Shown here: piece after piece, positions 12,901-21,803 of the stretch
Layout: every line of letters starts with the position of its first letter
Numbering within the stretch: the first letter of the stretch is position 1
NCBI GenBank assembly: GCA_023634235.1
Contig: JAMKCF010000006.1
Location: 22,893,163 to 22,957,162 of the forward strand
Origin: Pisaster brevispinus
Taxonomy: Eukaryota; Echinodermata; Asteroidea; Forcipulatida; Asteriidae
Direction of reading: 5' to 3'
Length of the DNA stretch: 64,000 nt
Made by a program: the position numbers and the translations under genes
Notes under the pieces: generated by a model
What the model was told of the DNA's origin: nothing
Databases searched by the model: none
Seen by the model: only the letters and a program-made list of their open reading frames with translations

Positions 12901-15900
12901 AGTATAACTTTACTCTGTGATTGTTGGTAACGCAGTATCATAAGCTACACATTTTAACATTGAAGGCAAAATCTTTAGTCTATATTTTAGTGTTTGTTTG
13001 TGACAGAAAAAACCTTGGTCATCATTGGTCAACAAACACTCTCATTTCATTGCCTTTGATCAAAGGAACACAAGAGAAAAGAAAACGATTTAAAAGTATG
13101 GCAACTTTTTGCTCTTTATTTGAACAACAAAAGGAATAAGCAGTTTGCAATGTCTTATTTTTGTCTACGTAATTTTCCGCTCACAGTTCGGAACAGTATG
13201 CTCCTTATAGACGATGTAGAATTGAACAGTCACTTAGAGCAAGCAGCAACCCCTTCTCACCATCACCACCACGAGACGGATCCAGAAGTCGGCCCCAGTC
13301 ACCACCACGGACACAGCCACGAGGTCTCTCCCTTGGGAAAGAGCAGCGTAGCCACGCTGGCATGGATCGTGGTGTTAGGTGACGGCCTGCATAACTTCTG
13401 TGACGGGCTTGTTGTCGGGGCGGCATTCTCGGACAGCATTGCTGGGGGTCTTAGTACATCCATAGCAGTCATGTGTCATGAGGTGCCCCATGAGCTGGGT
13501 ATGGACATTATTGTAAAACTTCTTATTTATAAATATTTCTTCATCATCTTCTCTACACAGGTGTCCTCAGGCCTATGGGTCACTGTGCTAGTCCCTTTTG
13601 AGACTCCCTTGGTTTGATTACCTACACAGGTATCTTCAGTCCTACGGGTCACAGTGACAGTCCGTTTTGAGGCTCCCATGGTTTGATTACCTACACAGGT
13701 ATCTTCAGTCTTACGGGTCACAGTGCTAGTCCCTTTTGAGGCTCTCTTGGTTTGATTACCTACACAGGTATCTTCAGTCCTACGGGTCACAGTGCTAGTC
13801 CCTTTTTGAGGCTCTCTTGGTTTGATTACCTACACAGGTATCTTCAGTCCTACGGGTCACAGTGACAGTCCGTTTTGAGGCTCCCATGGTTTGATTACCA
13901 GAAAGATATAATACAAATGATAATAACAAGTGTGTCTGCACTGCTGCATGAACACCTAATATTTATTATCATCAAGTTGTTGTAACTTGAGTCTTAAATT
14001 TTTCTGTGGTCTGGACCCTTTTGATGTCAGCTGAGCTTCTATTTTTTTTTTTTTTTTTTCATAATTTTTCATGAATGACTTCAATGCTAGAATAGGAACA
14101 GTGTGACAACACCTTTTCATTTTGTGGTAAAATATTGCATAACAATGTCGGAAGGGTTTCTTTGACTAAATTTTGTTGTTTCTCTAGGTGATTTTGCTGT
14201 GATGTTAAAAGGAGGAATGACTATCAAGCAAGCGCTGTTTGTTCAGGCTGTCTCCTCAGTTCTAGCGTACATGGGCCTGGCCATCGGAATCGCTGCTGGA
14301 AATGTTGAGGCTCTTAGCATGTGGATATTTGCCCTCGCAGGTGGAATGTTTATCTACATCGCTCTTGTTGATCTGGTGAGTGAATTCTCAGAGACTTTAT
14401 CATAAAACAAATCCTCTTAAAATAAAACAAATCCTCTTACCTAATATCAAAATATAATCCCAAACCAAGGTCAGTTGTACATAAAGTGGTTTTGTGGACC
14501 CAGCAGAGAGTTTCAGTCAGGTTTTTTTTATTATGGTATACGGGGGACCAGATCATTTTGCTAATATCTTTTGAATGTTGTTTTTATGTTTTCAAACTCA
14601 AATGTTACCAGTACCTGAAATACAGGATGTGAAATTTCAGACTTTCAGAAATCAGACTTTTTTAAAATATTCGTCAGATACAAAGAAATCTTGCTCTTTG
14701 ATCTACTTCACTAGCTCTGTGGATACTGTTCCAAGAAGCTCCTTAAAATCTATAACTTCCCGGGTTACTTAAAAGTAGATATGGCCTTATTGCTGCACAT
14801 TAAAGCATAAATATTAATAAGAACTTGACTATAGCACATTCACTCATCCCTCTCTGGTCGCTGGTCTTTTGGAAATTTGTTCTTACAAGAATTGCAACAC
14901 ATTTGAGAGTTGTATAAAACATTTTTGTAGGGGAAGGGGGGGGGCGGTCGCATGATAGAGTCCTCATTGAAACTTTGAGTTTAGTTTTAAACTACTTTTG
15001 AAGTAATCGAACACTTTAAAAGTATGTTGAAAAGTACAGTGTATGTTAAAATAGAATAGTGGTGTGACAGTGGCGAGACATTTTGCCAACTTGGTAAGGT
15101 GGTCTCTAAGCTTTGGACGAGTTTGATGTTTGCTTTTAAGATCATTATTTGCACAGTTGTAAAATTGAAAATTCTGAGCTCAAGCGAACAGTAATGATAG
15201 AAAAAGCGTCCTTGGTTAAACAACTAAAGTTGAATGTGTAGAGACAAATCAATATAAGGTACCTGCAAACAGTGAGTGTGCAAAACTCTACAACTGTTTA
15301 CATTGATAAAGCCTATCAAAAAAGAGTTTGTGCAAACCAAACTGTTAGGTTATGCAACGGTCATGTGACTATTAAATGTAGTGACTCTTAAACCTAATGA
15401 ATGAACTGTGGACCGAGGTCAAAAGTCTATTGGAATTTGATTCACACCACCTTGAAATACATGTCATTAACTGTTTTGTTTTTTGGGTTTTTTTTTTTTT
15501 CGTTTGAAATGCTATCGAAAGATATGGTACAGGTGTGGTGATGAATGCAAAATGTTTTTGGGGGGCTTGTGCCGACTCTTGTGCAAAAAATAACGGGCCC
15601 TGTGATTTGTCAGGAATGTTCTGGAGTTGAAATTTTTTCAGAATTAATAAATAGATATTCTTTTAGACTTAAAACTTTTCCAAGATGTGAATTTGATGTG
15701 TCAAAACATTTCTAGTGATTCAGAGAGTCTATAAATCACTTACTGTATCACCCCGGAAGATTGAGAGGTTTTTATCTTTGACCAAGAAGCTGCTTCCCAT
15801 TTTCAGGATTACAATTGTTTTTTCTACCAATCTCACCCCTTGAAATCTGAATATGCTAAGCAGAGTAACTGTAGCCCCTCCCCCGACTTCAATGTTCTTT

Positions 15901-16830
15901 ACATTCATGAGAGCCACTAGAAACACAGTCACCGAATCATGCCAATGGCAGTACGTGTGCACTTGTAAGCACTAAAATATACTATGTACATGCTCATGTA
16001 GATACTATAAGTATAGTCCGTGGTTAGCCGTTAACTTTTGTAGTGGCTTTATCCAGCAGAGCCAGTTAGCTTGTAATTTTTACTAGTCTGTTAGTTGTTT
16101 CACCAGTCAATACTTCAAATGGAAGAGGGATGCTTTTCAACACTGAACTAGTCAGCCAAACCGTTAGGGGAGAATTTTGACAGGTTCTCACGTGTCTTAA
16201 TTGTAGATTGGTCAGCTGACCAATGTTAAGGGAGATTGATCTAAATCATATAATTGTAGAGGTGCTGGATCTGAAATGACTGAGAGCTAGTTGGTAGCTC
16301 TCATTGCTGCCCCCCATATGCTCTGTTTTTAGGAGAATGATGACAACTAGAATGTACGCATGGACATTCTTAAAATACTTAATATCTAATGCCACCATGC
16401 AAAGCTGTGATCCATTCAACCTATGAACCAATCAACCTGTTAGCCAATCAACTGTAAGCTAATTAACCTGTGAGCCAATAACCTGCAAGCTAATCAACTG
16501 TGAGCCAATCAAATGTGAGCCAATCAACCGCCTTTTATGCAACCTCAAAGGGCAAAGTGTTTGAAATTTGACAAGAGGTTTAGGGTTTGGCTGAACTCAT
16601 CTTTTTTTTTAGAACACATACATTGAATTTTCAGTTCGCATAAAATTGAATGTTAATATGCCTGTATTCTCAATTTTCAGTTTCCAGAATTAGTTGAAAC
16701 GTTGAGCAGCAAACCAGGACAGAAGCTGCAGTTTCTTTTTCTTCAGGGATTTGGGACAGCACTGGGTGTTTGCATCATGTTAGTCATTGGTCTCCAAGAG
16801 GATTGGTTAAGAAAACAACTCGGAAGCTAA
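419..16830 (+). CDS. LIV-1 subfamily ZIP zinc transporter (SLC39A5/6/10-like), whole gene
   Basis: Eight exons join at 419-982, 9626-9878, 10875-11050, 11422-11622, 12641-12842, 13187-13498, 14188-14375 and 16681-16830. All phases agree, giving 681 residues plus stop. ZIP proteins move zinc (and sometimes other divalent metals) into the cytosol from outside the cell or from organelles. Seen: a signal peptide; an acidic, His-containing ectodomain; a Cys-rich CP-x-LL segment; eight predicted membrane spans; a His-rich TM3-TM4 loop (about 480-510); HNFCD in TM4 (H534, N535, D538); and HEVPHE in TM5 (H563, E564, H567, E568), the LIV-1 metal-site signature. The ectodomain start ([12 protein letters not shown]) and the CPVLLQQLD segment resemble ZIP6/ZIP10/ZIP5 more than ZIP8/14, which usually have EEFPHE in TM5. 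The exact paralogue is uncertain. The next gene, CCDC13, converges on it. Confidence 0.93.
983..2317. other. ZIP intron 1, 5' part
   Basis: AT-rich sequence without recognisable repeats or exons before the foldback element at 2318. Short open frames here lack splice context or family resemblance. Confidence 0.4.
2318..2682. mobile_element. TIR element, CAGGGCTCGAATTT family, copy 1
   Basis: Starts CAGGGCTCGAATTTGG and ends TCAAATTCGAGCCCTG, about 15-bp inverted termini. Its left end matches the reverse complement of the right end of the copy at 25091-25516 over about 70 bases. CAGGG ends recall hAT elements, but no clean 8-bp target duplication is visible. Non-autonomous. Confidence 0.7.
3259..4330 (+). 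repeat. Segmental duplication, copy 1
   Basis: About 1.07 kb, nearly identical to 4777-5844 with few substitutions and indels. It includes a LINE-like 3' tail ending in TCTA repeats (3735-3762). The copies are separated by 446 bases of different sequence. Confidence 0.95.
3690..3765 (+). mobile_element. LINE-like 3' tail with TCTA repeat
   Basis: CCAGTGTGGGATAATAAAGT followed by (TCTA)n is a typical non-LTR retrotransposon tail. A second copy lies at about 5208-5281 inside the duplication. Confidence 0.5.
4777..5844 (+). repeat. Segmental duplication, copy 2
   Basis: Direct copy of 3259-4330. Both end exactly at AGGGATTTGT. The near-identity implies a recent event. Confidence 0.95.
6200..6420 (+). 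repeat. Dispersed repeat with AAACAGCGCCCTCAT
   Basis: Shares AAACAGCGCCCTCAT, a CATCATTG/TATCATTGG block, TTGACCTCG and the terminal GACCCC with the reverse complement of 18975-19105. Class unknown. Confidence 0.55.
6551..6918. mobile_element. Foldback (MITE-like) element
   Basis: Arms of about 110 bases (6555-6665 and 6805-6916) are inverted and imperfect. They share GGTAAAAGTCGGAG, GAGCTAGCCGGAGCTA, GGAGGTTGC, and CATTAAAAA. No target duplication identified. Confidence 0.7.
6995..7060 (+). mobile_element. SINE body fragment (GTATACAGTGCTTA family)
   Basis: Contains CTCGGGAGAGCACTGAGTAT and ACAGTGCTTATTACACAT. The same block recurs at 26230, 29420 (minus), 47212 and 61820. Confidence 0.6.
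7692..7765 (+). mobile_element. tRNA-derived SINE head
   Basis: GGCTGGATAGCTCAGTAGAA looks like an A box and GGTTCAAGTCCCGCTC like a B box (RNA polymerase III promoter). The arms do not make a proper cloverleaf, so a decayed tRNA-derived SINE is preferred to a tRNA gene. Confidence 0.5.
7999..8090 (+). mobile_element. GGCCGTGTCC foldback MITE, partial
   Basis: Begins TTAGGCCGTGTCCGGGTTGC followed by GGCTACGGCTACGG and CATGTTGAAG, the left half of the family seen complete at 49757-49884. The right terminus is absent. Confidence 0.6.
8678..9310 (-). mobile_element. L2/CR1-type LINE, 3' fragment with reverse-transcriptase C-terminus
   Basis: On the minus strand it codes [20 protein letters not shown], then [20 protein letters not shown]. 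This is the standard segment after the RT domain of L2/CR1 elements. After frameshifts comes [13 protein letters not shown]. The 3' end (GCGCTTTATAAG, then ATT-rich repeats at 8678-8715) is typical. Truncated 5' and broken. Confidence 0.85.
9626..9878 (+). CDS. ZIP transporter exon 2: Cys-rich CP-x-LL ectodomain
   Basis: Residues 189-272 plus the first base of codon 273. The acceptor is CCGCAG and the donor GTAAGT. It opens with C189-LSPDGL and carries CPVLLQQLD (C216, P217) and C228. This cysteine pattern matches the membrane-proximal ectodomain of ZIP5/6/10, where the cysteines are disulfide-bonded. A Thr/Asn/His-rich tail leads to TM1. Confidence 0.9.
10268..10595. mobile_element. Foldback element with poly-G/poly-C ends
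   Basis: AGCAGCGGCGGCGC followed by a G run (10287-10302) is mirrored by a C run (10548-10561) and GGTGCCGCCGCTG. The arms are short and inverted around about 300 bases. Loosely similar GC-rich ends appear near 40155 and 42110-42170. Confidence 0.5.
10875..11050 (+). CDS. ZIP transporter exon 3: TM1-TM2
   Basis: Residues 273 (split codon) to 331, starting (I)[13 protein letters not shown], the usual ZIP TM1 start. TM1 is about 276-297 and TM2 about 305-328, ending MMHLIPH. The His-containing end of TM2 is conserved in LIV-1 proteins. Acceptor TTTTTCAG, donor CAT/GTAAGT, phase 0. Confidence 0.92.
11422..11622 (+). CDS. ZIP transporter exon 4: TM2-TM3 loop and TM3
   Basis: Residues 332-398. 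A short acidic/His loop ([15 protein letters not shown]) precedes TM3 (about 370-387) and a basic cytosolic stretch ending ARKKQK. Acceptor TATTTCAG, donor AG/GTACGT, phase 0 on both sides. Confidence 0.92.
11800..12482. mobile_element. Three tandem GGGCCCAATTTCATAGAGCTG foldback MITEs
   Basis: Copies at 11800-12082, 12084-12198 (internally deleted) and 12200-12482 each start GGGCCCAATTTCATAGAGCT and end near CTATGAAATTGGGCCC. They are separated by single bases. They lie in ZIP intron 4. Copies 1 and 3 share the middle TGACGT, GTGCAAGATGGC; copy 2 lacks it. Confidence 0.85.
12641..12842 (+). CDS. ZIP transporter exon 5: cytosolic TM3-TM4 loop
   Basis: Residues 399-465 plus one base of codon 466. 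A basic start ([11 protein letters not shown]) is followed by a polar loop with CHHC. The region is poorly conserved, but the acceptor (CTCTTAACAG), the donor (A/GTAAGA) and the phase match to exon 6 are sound. Confidence 0.8.
13187..13498 (+). CDS. ZIP transporter exon 6: His-rich loop, TM4 and TM5 start
   Basis: Residues 466-569 plus one base of codon 570. Two His clusters (SHHHHHETD and SHHHGHSH) are likely cytosolic zinc sensors. TM4 carries HNFCDG (H534, N535, D538) and TM5 carries CHEVPHELG. The donor is G/GTATGG at 13499, immediately before a SINE-derived tandem array. Confidence 0.95.
13535..13905 (+). repeat. 69-bp tandem array from a SINE 3' end
   Basis: About five copies, period 69-70, with CTACACAGGTATCTTCAGTC, ACGGGTCACAGTG and TTTTGAGGCTC. 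The first copy is preceded by TTCATCATCTTCT, as in the SINE at 34055-34245, so the array arose by expansion of that SINE tail. It begins 36 bases after the exon 6 donor of the ZIP gene. Confidence 0.85.
14188..14375 (+). CDS. ZIP transporter exon 7: TM5 end, TM6, TM7
   Basis: Residues 570-632, starting (G)[16 protein letters not shown], the canonical continuation of HELGD in TM5. TM6 and TM7 follow ([31 protein letters not shown]). Acceptor TTTCTCTAG, donor CTG/GTGAGT, phase 0. Confidence 0.95.
14376..16680. other. ZIP intron 7
   Basis: AT-rich. It contains a T-rich tract and an 18-bp-type tandem repeat at 16417-16535 (units like AATCAACTGTGAGCC, about six copies). No exon recognised. Confidence 0.5.
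16417..16535 (+). repeat. Short tandem repeat, AATCAACTGTGAGCC units
   Basis: Six to seven degenerate units of about 15-18 bases alternate AACCTGTGAGCCAAT and AACTGTAAGCTAAT. Noncoding. Confidence 0.8.
16681..16830 (+). CDS. ZIP transporter exon 8: TM8 and stop
   Basis: Residues 633-681, starting FPELVETL, the usual FPE that follows VD in ZIP proteins. TM8 is about 653-671, with a short tail ending QLGS and TAA at 16828-16830. Acceptor TTTTCAG. Confidence 0.93.
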   Translation, partial: FPELVETLSSKPGQKLQFLFLQGFGTALGVCIMLVIGLQEDWLRKQLGS

Positions 16831-17104
16831 AAGAGTCAACTCTGCAAACACGATGTCTAGACCCGCCCTACCTCAAACCTCCGTAGTATGGTTTTTGTTT
16901 TGATTTGATTTTAAATGAAATTTATAAATAGAATTGTTTTCAACTCTTGTTAATGCTTGAAATCAGTTAGTGTCACTCTGATTTTGGTTATTATAAAGAA
17001 CAAATCCCAACTGCCAAGGAAAACATCCTGTTTCATACCTGTTTTTGAACAGTTAGTCCCTTGAAAAAAAAGGGGAAAATATGGTTTACTTTTGATAGAC
17101 TTGA

Positions 17105-17300
17105 TTATACATGTGTAAAGAAGATGATGAAATTAATAAATGTCAGTTTTAGATATGGGAGGAAAACCCTTAAAATAAGGAAAACCGATGCAATCAGGTA
17201 GCAACTAAAAACCCAATCCACATGCAAGAGTCTGGGCCGTTGTGTGATTCGAACCGGGGTCACAGAGGTGGATGACAAGGAAGAAACCACTGAGCCAACA
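17105..17300 (-). mobile_element. tRNA-derived SINE (family with CATCATCTTC tail)
   Basis: On the minus strand: TTGGCTCAGTGGTTTCTTCC (A-box region), CCCGGTTCGAATCACAC (B box), then a body with CATGTGGATTGGGTTTTTAG and CCCATATCTAAAACTGACAT, ending TTTCATCATCTTC. The body is shared with 34055-34245. Confidence 0.75.
17135..17140 (+). terminator. Candidate poly(A) signal AATAAA for the ZIP gene
   Basis: AATAAA lies 305 bases after the ZIP stop. It sits inside a minus-strand SINE copy, so it may be fortuitous; another AATAAA lies near 20011. No transcript end can be fixed from sequence alone. Confidence 0.25.
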
Positions 17301-17389
17301 AAACACTACGAAATATTAAGTTTAAAGAGGAGTGAGACTTTGTGTTAGCATGTAAGTGTACTTAGTGTGTGAGAGAATTTCAAACCTGA

Positions 17390-17519
17390 GGGTTTGTCTG
17401 AATTTGTGGCTGCCATTATGGCTGCGGCTGTTTCTAAAGGTGTTGCTATGGGATCTTATGCTTCAATGCTTCACGTGACAATCAAGCCATAGCTGTAAAC
17501 ACTAACTCAGACATGGCCC
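17390..17519. mobile_element. GGCCGTGTCC foldback MITE, diverged copy
   Basis: GGTTTGTCTGAATTTGTGGC and, inverted, CCATAGCTGTAAACAC with CTCAGACATGGCC at the ends, and GCTTCAATGCTTCACGTG in the middle. Same design as the copies at 23609, 30841 and 49757. Confidence 0.65.
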
Positions 17520-18473
17520 TTCACAGGTTCATATATTTTACTCAGTTTTGTGATTATTAAGTTATAGAATACATGTATATTTTCAATTATGCTGATGTTG
17601 CCTTTTTTGAAATATTATTTTTTTGTCGATATTCATGCACCACCTTTACTTAAGGCCACCAATTACGTATGAATGTATTCCTTATTGAATACGCAAGTGT
17701 ACATTATTTAATTTCACTGCCAAAAACAAGTGTCATGAGGAAGTTTGTTAATTCAATGCAAATTTATGTCAATTAAAAGTTGGAGTAGATTTGAAATGCT
17801 TTACTGGAATATTGAAATTGAACTAAGAGAGGTGTTGTAACCATTAAACCATTTAAAAATAGTTTTCTTATGCATAAAATGTTCTTTTAACTACCGTCTT
17901 CTTTTTTCCCATGCTATATGAGAAACTTCTGAACTGCATTATACATGATGTGCCCTCTGACATCACGGCAAACCAAACCATGTGGTGGTGAAGGCACGCA
18001 TTATGTTTTGCATAAATTTGCATGAGTAGTGACACCACGAGTCAGATGTCACTCCATAACAATGCAAAAACAACAACTGCGCACATACCACTGGGAATAT
18101 TTTTATAGACTTGAGGGCAGTTTAGATATAAACAAAGAGCACATGATCTGTATGGGCCTTATTAATGAGTTTGCAATCTTATGTCATTACATACGTGACT
18201 AGTGTCAAATGGGCATTGGTCATAATACACAACTCATAACTCAAATGGCTCCATCCATGTCTTTATCCGCCATTAAAAACCTGGTGAATTGATCTTGTGA
18301 CAGCCTTTCAACCAATAGCTGCTTAACGTGTGTGGGGTTTTATAAATCAAGCGTTGTCTTTAAATAGTGCAAAAATAGTTCCTAAGGTTAACAACAGTTG
18401 ATGTTTATCAAGAAAGTCAAGCGTAGCCAGCTTTTTAACATTATCACAAACGATCTATTACCAAGCACTCTGA

Positions 18474-18644
18474 AAAGGTACATTCACTTAGCAAATATTA
18501 GTGTATCATGCTAAGCAAATACAGGTTACTAACCAAAATACCATGCAATGTATATTGTTTTTGACTGGTCACACTCTTGACTTTCACTTAGCAATTAAGT
18601 TTTAATTCTGAATGAGGCAGAGGCAGCTCTGTGAAGTTGGGCCC
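18474..18644 (-). mobile_element. GGGCCCAATTTC-type MITE, diverged minus-strand copy
   Basis: Ends GCAGCTCTGTGAAGTTGGGCCC-like. Shares CAAAATACCATGCAATGTAT and TTTTTGACTGGTCAC with 21630-21803. Confidence 0.6.
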
Positions 18645-18974
18645 ATCAGGTCTGAATTTCTGCCTAGTGTTTTTTACATAGTTGAAACCAAAGCGTTCTT
18701 AGTGCCTTCGTAATTCAACACCTTTTTGACATTCCAGTTTGTACTAAAAATGTAACAAAGTGGCTTTTAACAAAATGTGTACCAACAGATTTCTAGACTG
18801 CTTTTCACTTTGCCCGTGGTACTATTAAAATGCCAAATCTCCATACTACTGCTCACACAGTTGAGGAAGTAATTTGAACCTTTATTGTGCACACAATAGC
18901 TGGATACGGCTATATGGTACACACAATTTGACCAACTTTCACTCAACCCAAGTGATCAAAAGAGAGAAATATTC

Positions 18975-19105
18975 TAAATAGACCCCTTGCACAGACCGCC
19001 CATCGATGAGGTCAAAAAATGGCAGTGGGCACTGTATGCCACTCTGAACTCTCGGACAATGATGGGTCTTCTTTGACCTGAATGAGGGCGCTGTTTGAGC
19101 TTGTT
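18975..19105 (-). repeat. Dispersed repeat, second copy
   Basis: Reverse complement resembles 6240-6420, with AAACAGCGCCCTCATTCAGG and CCATCATTGTCCGAGAG. Confidence 0.5.
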
Positions 19106-20567
19106 GATGTCACCAAGCAATGTTTTGAAGAAAAAAAAATCAGTTTCCCATGTTAACTAACTATCTGCAACAAAACCAACGCTCTTTTTGGTATGAGTTT
19201 TTTTTTCAGACATCTTTACTGGGAAAACTGTGTCAAAAAATCAAGAACATTAGCCAAGTTTCGGCATTATGGTGAAGTTCAAACAGAAATGGATGATTTC
19301 AAAAGGGTTTTATGCTCTAACTTGGAACCCTTGTGTTTTTAAAACAGACTCGCATTTGGGTCAACTTATTGACAGCTGATCAAGAGCAAGACTCCTGACT
19401 GTCTTTGAGTCGACTTGATCATTTACAAATTGTTTGGGACAGCGTTACCAGTTGGCATCTTTAAATTAACATTTCAAAGCAAGGCTGAATAAGTCCTAGT
19501 TTTATGTATTGGACAATTCCTTGTGTTCACCAACCAAACCAAAATGGTTCACAGTAAAATCTCTTCATAAAAGTTTACAAATACAAAATAACTTGTACAA
19601 TTATTTTTGGACACAGTGAATCGATAATTAGTATGGGACTTTGATACTCTTATAACTGTTTCAGTATTGGTATTAAGGTAGATGATTTTTTTATTAATTA
19701 TATTCACTATGTATTTCTTGAGCTTTTTCATGTTTCTTGGAAGATATCAAACTTGAATCAGAAGATGCATTTTCTTTTCTTTTTTTAATTCAAGTTTGAG
19801 AAGAACTTTGCAGGGTATCTACTAGAATTTCTCTTTTAGACATGTAAGAGTATCTAAAATCAATTATTTTAGAAATTTTGTTGACAACTCTTTAGGATGG
19901 TTAAGGTGTAGTTGTTGGAATACAGTGTACCTGATTGGCCACATTGAATATGAAATATGAAAACAGTAAGTACGGTCACTATAAAGAAGAATGTACACTG
20001 TAATAAAAGAAGAATATTGTTTAAAGACTAAAACCTGTGTATTGTCATTAATTTAACTCCACTTGTCTACTTGACCAACAACGTACTTCTTGGGTAGTCT
20101 ACTTGCAGAACCCTATTCACAAAATCAGTAACGAGATAAATAAAAATCATCAATCATCTTAACTTGTTCAGTGACTGGCCAGCAAGACCAGAAAACTGTC
20201 GTTTCATTTGTCCGCCAGCTTTTTCACTAGCCCATCTTTCATATTAAATAGGGATGCTTTTAGACATTGAACTAGCCAGCTGGACCATTTGGAGAAAATT
20301 TTGACTGGCCCTCAAGGGTTTCAGAACAGAATACGGTAATTGGAACACTGTTTAGAGAATGCTGCGAGGGGATTGGGAATGTGTTTGTATAAAGATAACA
20401 TACTGGAAATGGGCTAGAGAAGTCTCCTCTTTGCCTGGAGATGAAACCCAAGGAACTTTTATAGGTCATTACATTTACAAGTTGTTCAGATTCTTTGTAA
20501 ACAATTTATGCGTCAGACAATACCAATGGAAAACATTCTGACAAAAGCCAAAGGGTGGCATGGGTGG
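19106..20567. other. ZIP/CCDC13 convergent intergenic region
   Basis: AT-rich with no exon or family recognised. May include 3' UTR sequence of either gene. Confidence 0.35.
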
Positions 20568-20720
20568 CTAGAGTGTGATGTGCTCGTCTATTATCACTGT
20601 GGCCCTGGTTCGATTCCTGGCTAGGGCCATATATGTGAGTAGAGTTGTGCATTGGTTCTCTCCTATGCCACAAGGGTTTATCTCAGGGCCCTCCAGTTTT
20701 CCTTGCTCTAGAAAAAAAAT
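20568..20720 (+). mobile_element. tRNA-derived SINE, third family
   Basis: GGTGGCTAGAGTGTGATGTG (A-box region) and CCTGGTTCGATTCCTGGC (B box) are about 35 bases apart, followed by a non-tRNA body. The fold is not a clean tRNA. Confidence 0.55.
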
Positions 20721-21629
20721 CAAAGACTTTTGATTCCTCTGGCTGTGCTCCGTGATCATATATGGTTGGATGTGGCTGGCTGCCAAAGGTGCCATTGCAT
20801 GTCTTCATCGTGGACACACCCCTTCGCAATTTAGCTACTCAGCTGCGAGTGATGATGATTAGCCTCCACATTATTACAACTCAGCTGAGGGGCATGGGGG
20901 GTGGGGGCAGGGAGAGAAACATAGGCAATAATTGCCCCCGGACATTGCCTTGGTGTCCCTTCAGTACAACTTGACAAACCCCTCATAGCTGATTTGCCCT
21001 AACACTCACATGATAAAAGTATTAGAACTGATACAAATCTACTGAAGGATAAATCAACAACAGATTAGCCTTAATAACAAAAACAAACGACACACCTCAG
21101 TAAATGATAAAACCAAAATGAAAACTAACAACACTTCTGCATTACGGACGGCATTTAATGTCTTTCCTGGTCAAACAGAAAGAGTATATACAAGAAGTGA
21201 CCTGCATTTTAGACACTCTCAACAGAATAACTATTGAATATATCTGTTACCATTTCCTTGCCACAAATACATACACAAAACAATAGCAGACAAATATTTG
21301 CTTTAAATATTTACATTTTGTACATACCCACAATGTTCCTGTAATTTGATTGGACGGTTTATAAAACATTTTAAAGAGCCAAAACTAAAAATAATAAATC
21401 GTCAGTTAAAACCTTTTTTTTATCATACAAAAAACAAGAAATAGACAGAAAAATAAATAATACAGAACTGAAGGCTTGCCTGATGAAAATTTTGTAGAAA
21501 AACACCAAAAATATTAAAATTTTCGGTCTTAAACAAGTAAAAAAAATCGTGACATACACATTTGCCTTTGAATAACATAAATTTTATCAAATATTTCAAG
21601 TACAATTTGAATAAAGTCTTGTACAACCA

Positions 21630-21803
21630 GGGCCGAATTTCACAGAGCTGCTAAAGCACACTAATAGTAGCTTAGCACAGCAACATTATGCTGACCAGAT
21701 TAAGGTTGCCAACTAAAACACCATGTAATATGTACCATTTTTGACTGGTATCCTGATTTTTTTTGCTAACCAGAAAACTGTTAAGCAAATTTTTTCAGCT
21801 CTG
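21630..21803 (+). mobile_element. GGGCCCAATTTC-type MITE, diverged copy
   Basis: Begins GGGCCGAATTTCACAGAGCT and ends TTAAGCAAATTTTTTCAGCT. Relative of the 11800-12482 elements, sharing the CACCATGTAATATGT middle with 18474-18644. Confidence 0.65.

Noticed and set aside
13527..13790. Minus-strand frame with 23-residue repeats
   Set aside because: A consequence of the 69-bp tandem array derived from a SINE tail; no start context or homology.
13545..13900. CRISPR-like regular repeats
   Set aside because: The repeats are contiguous 69-bp units without unique spacers, inside an animal intron.
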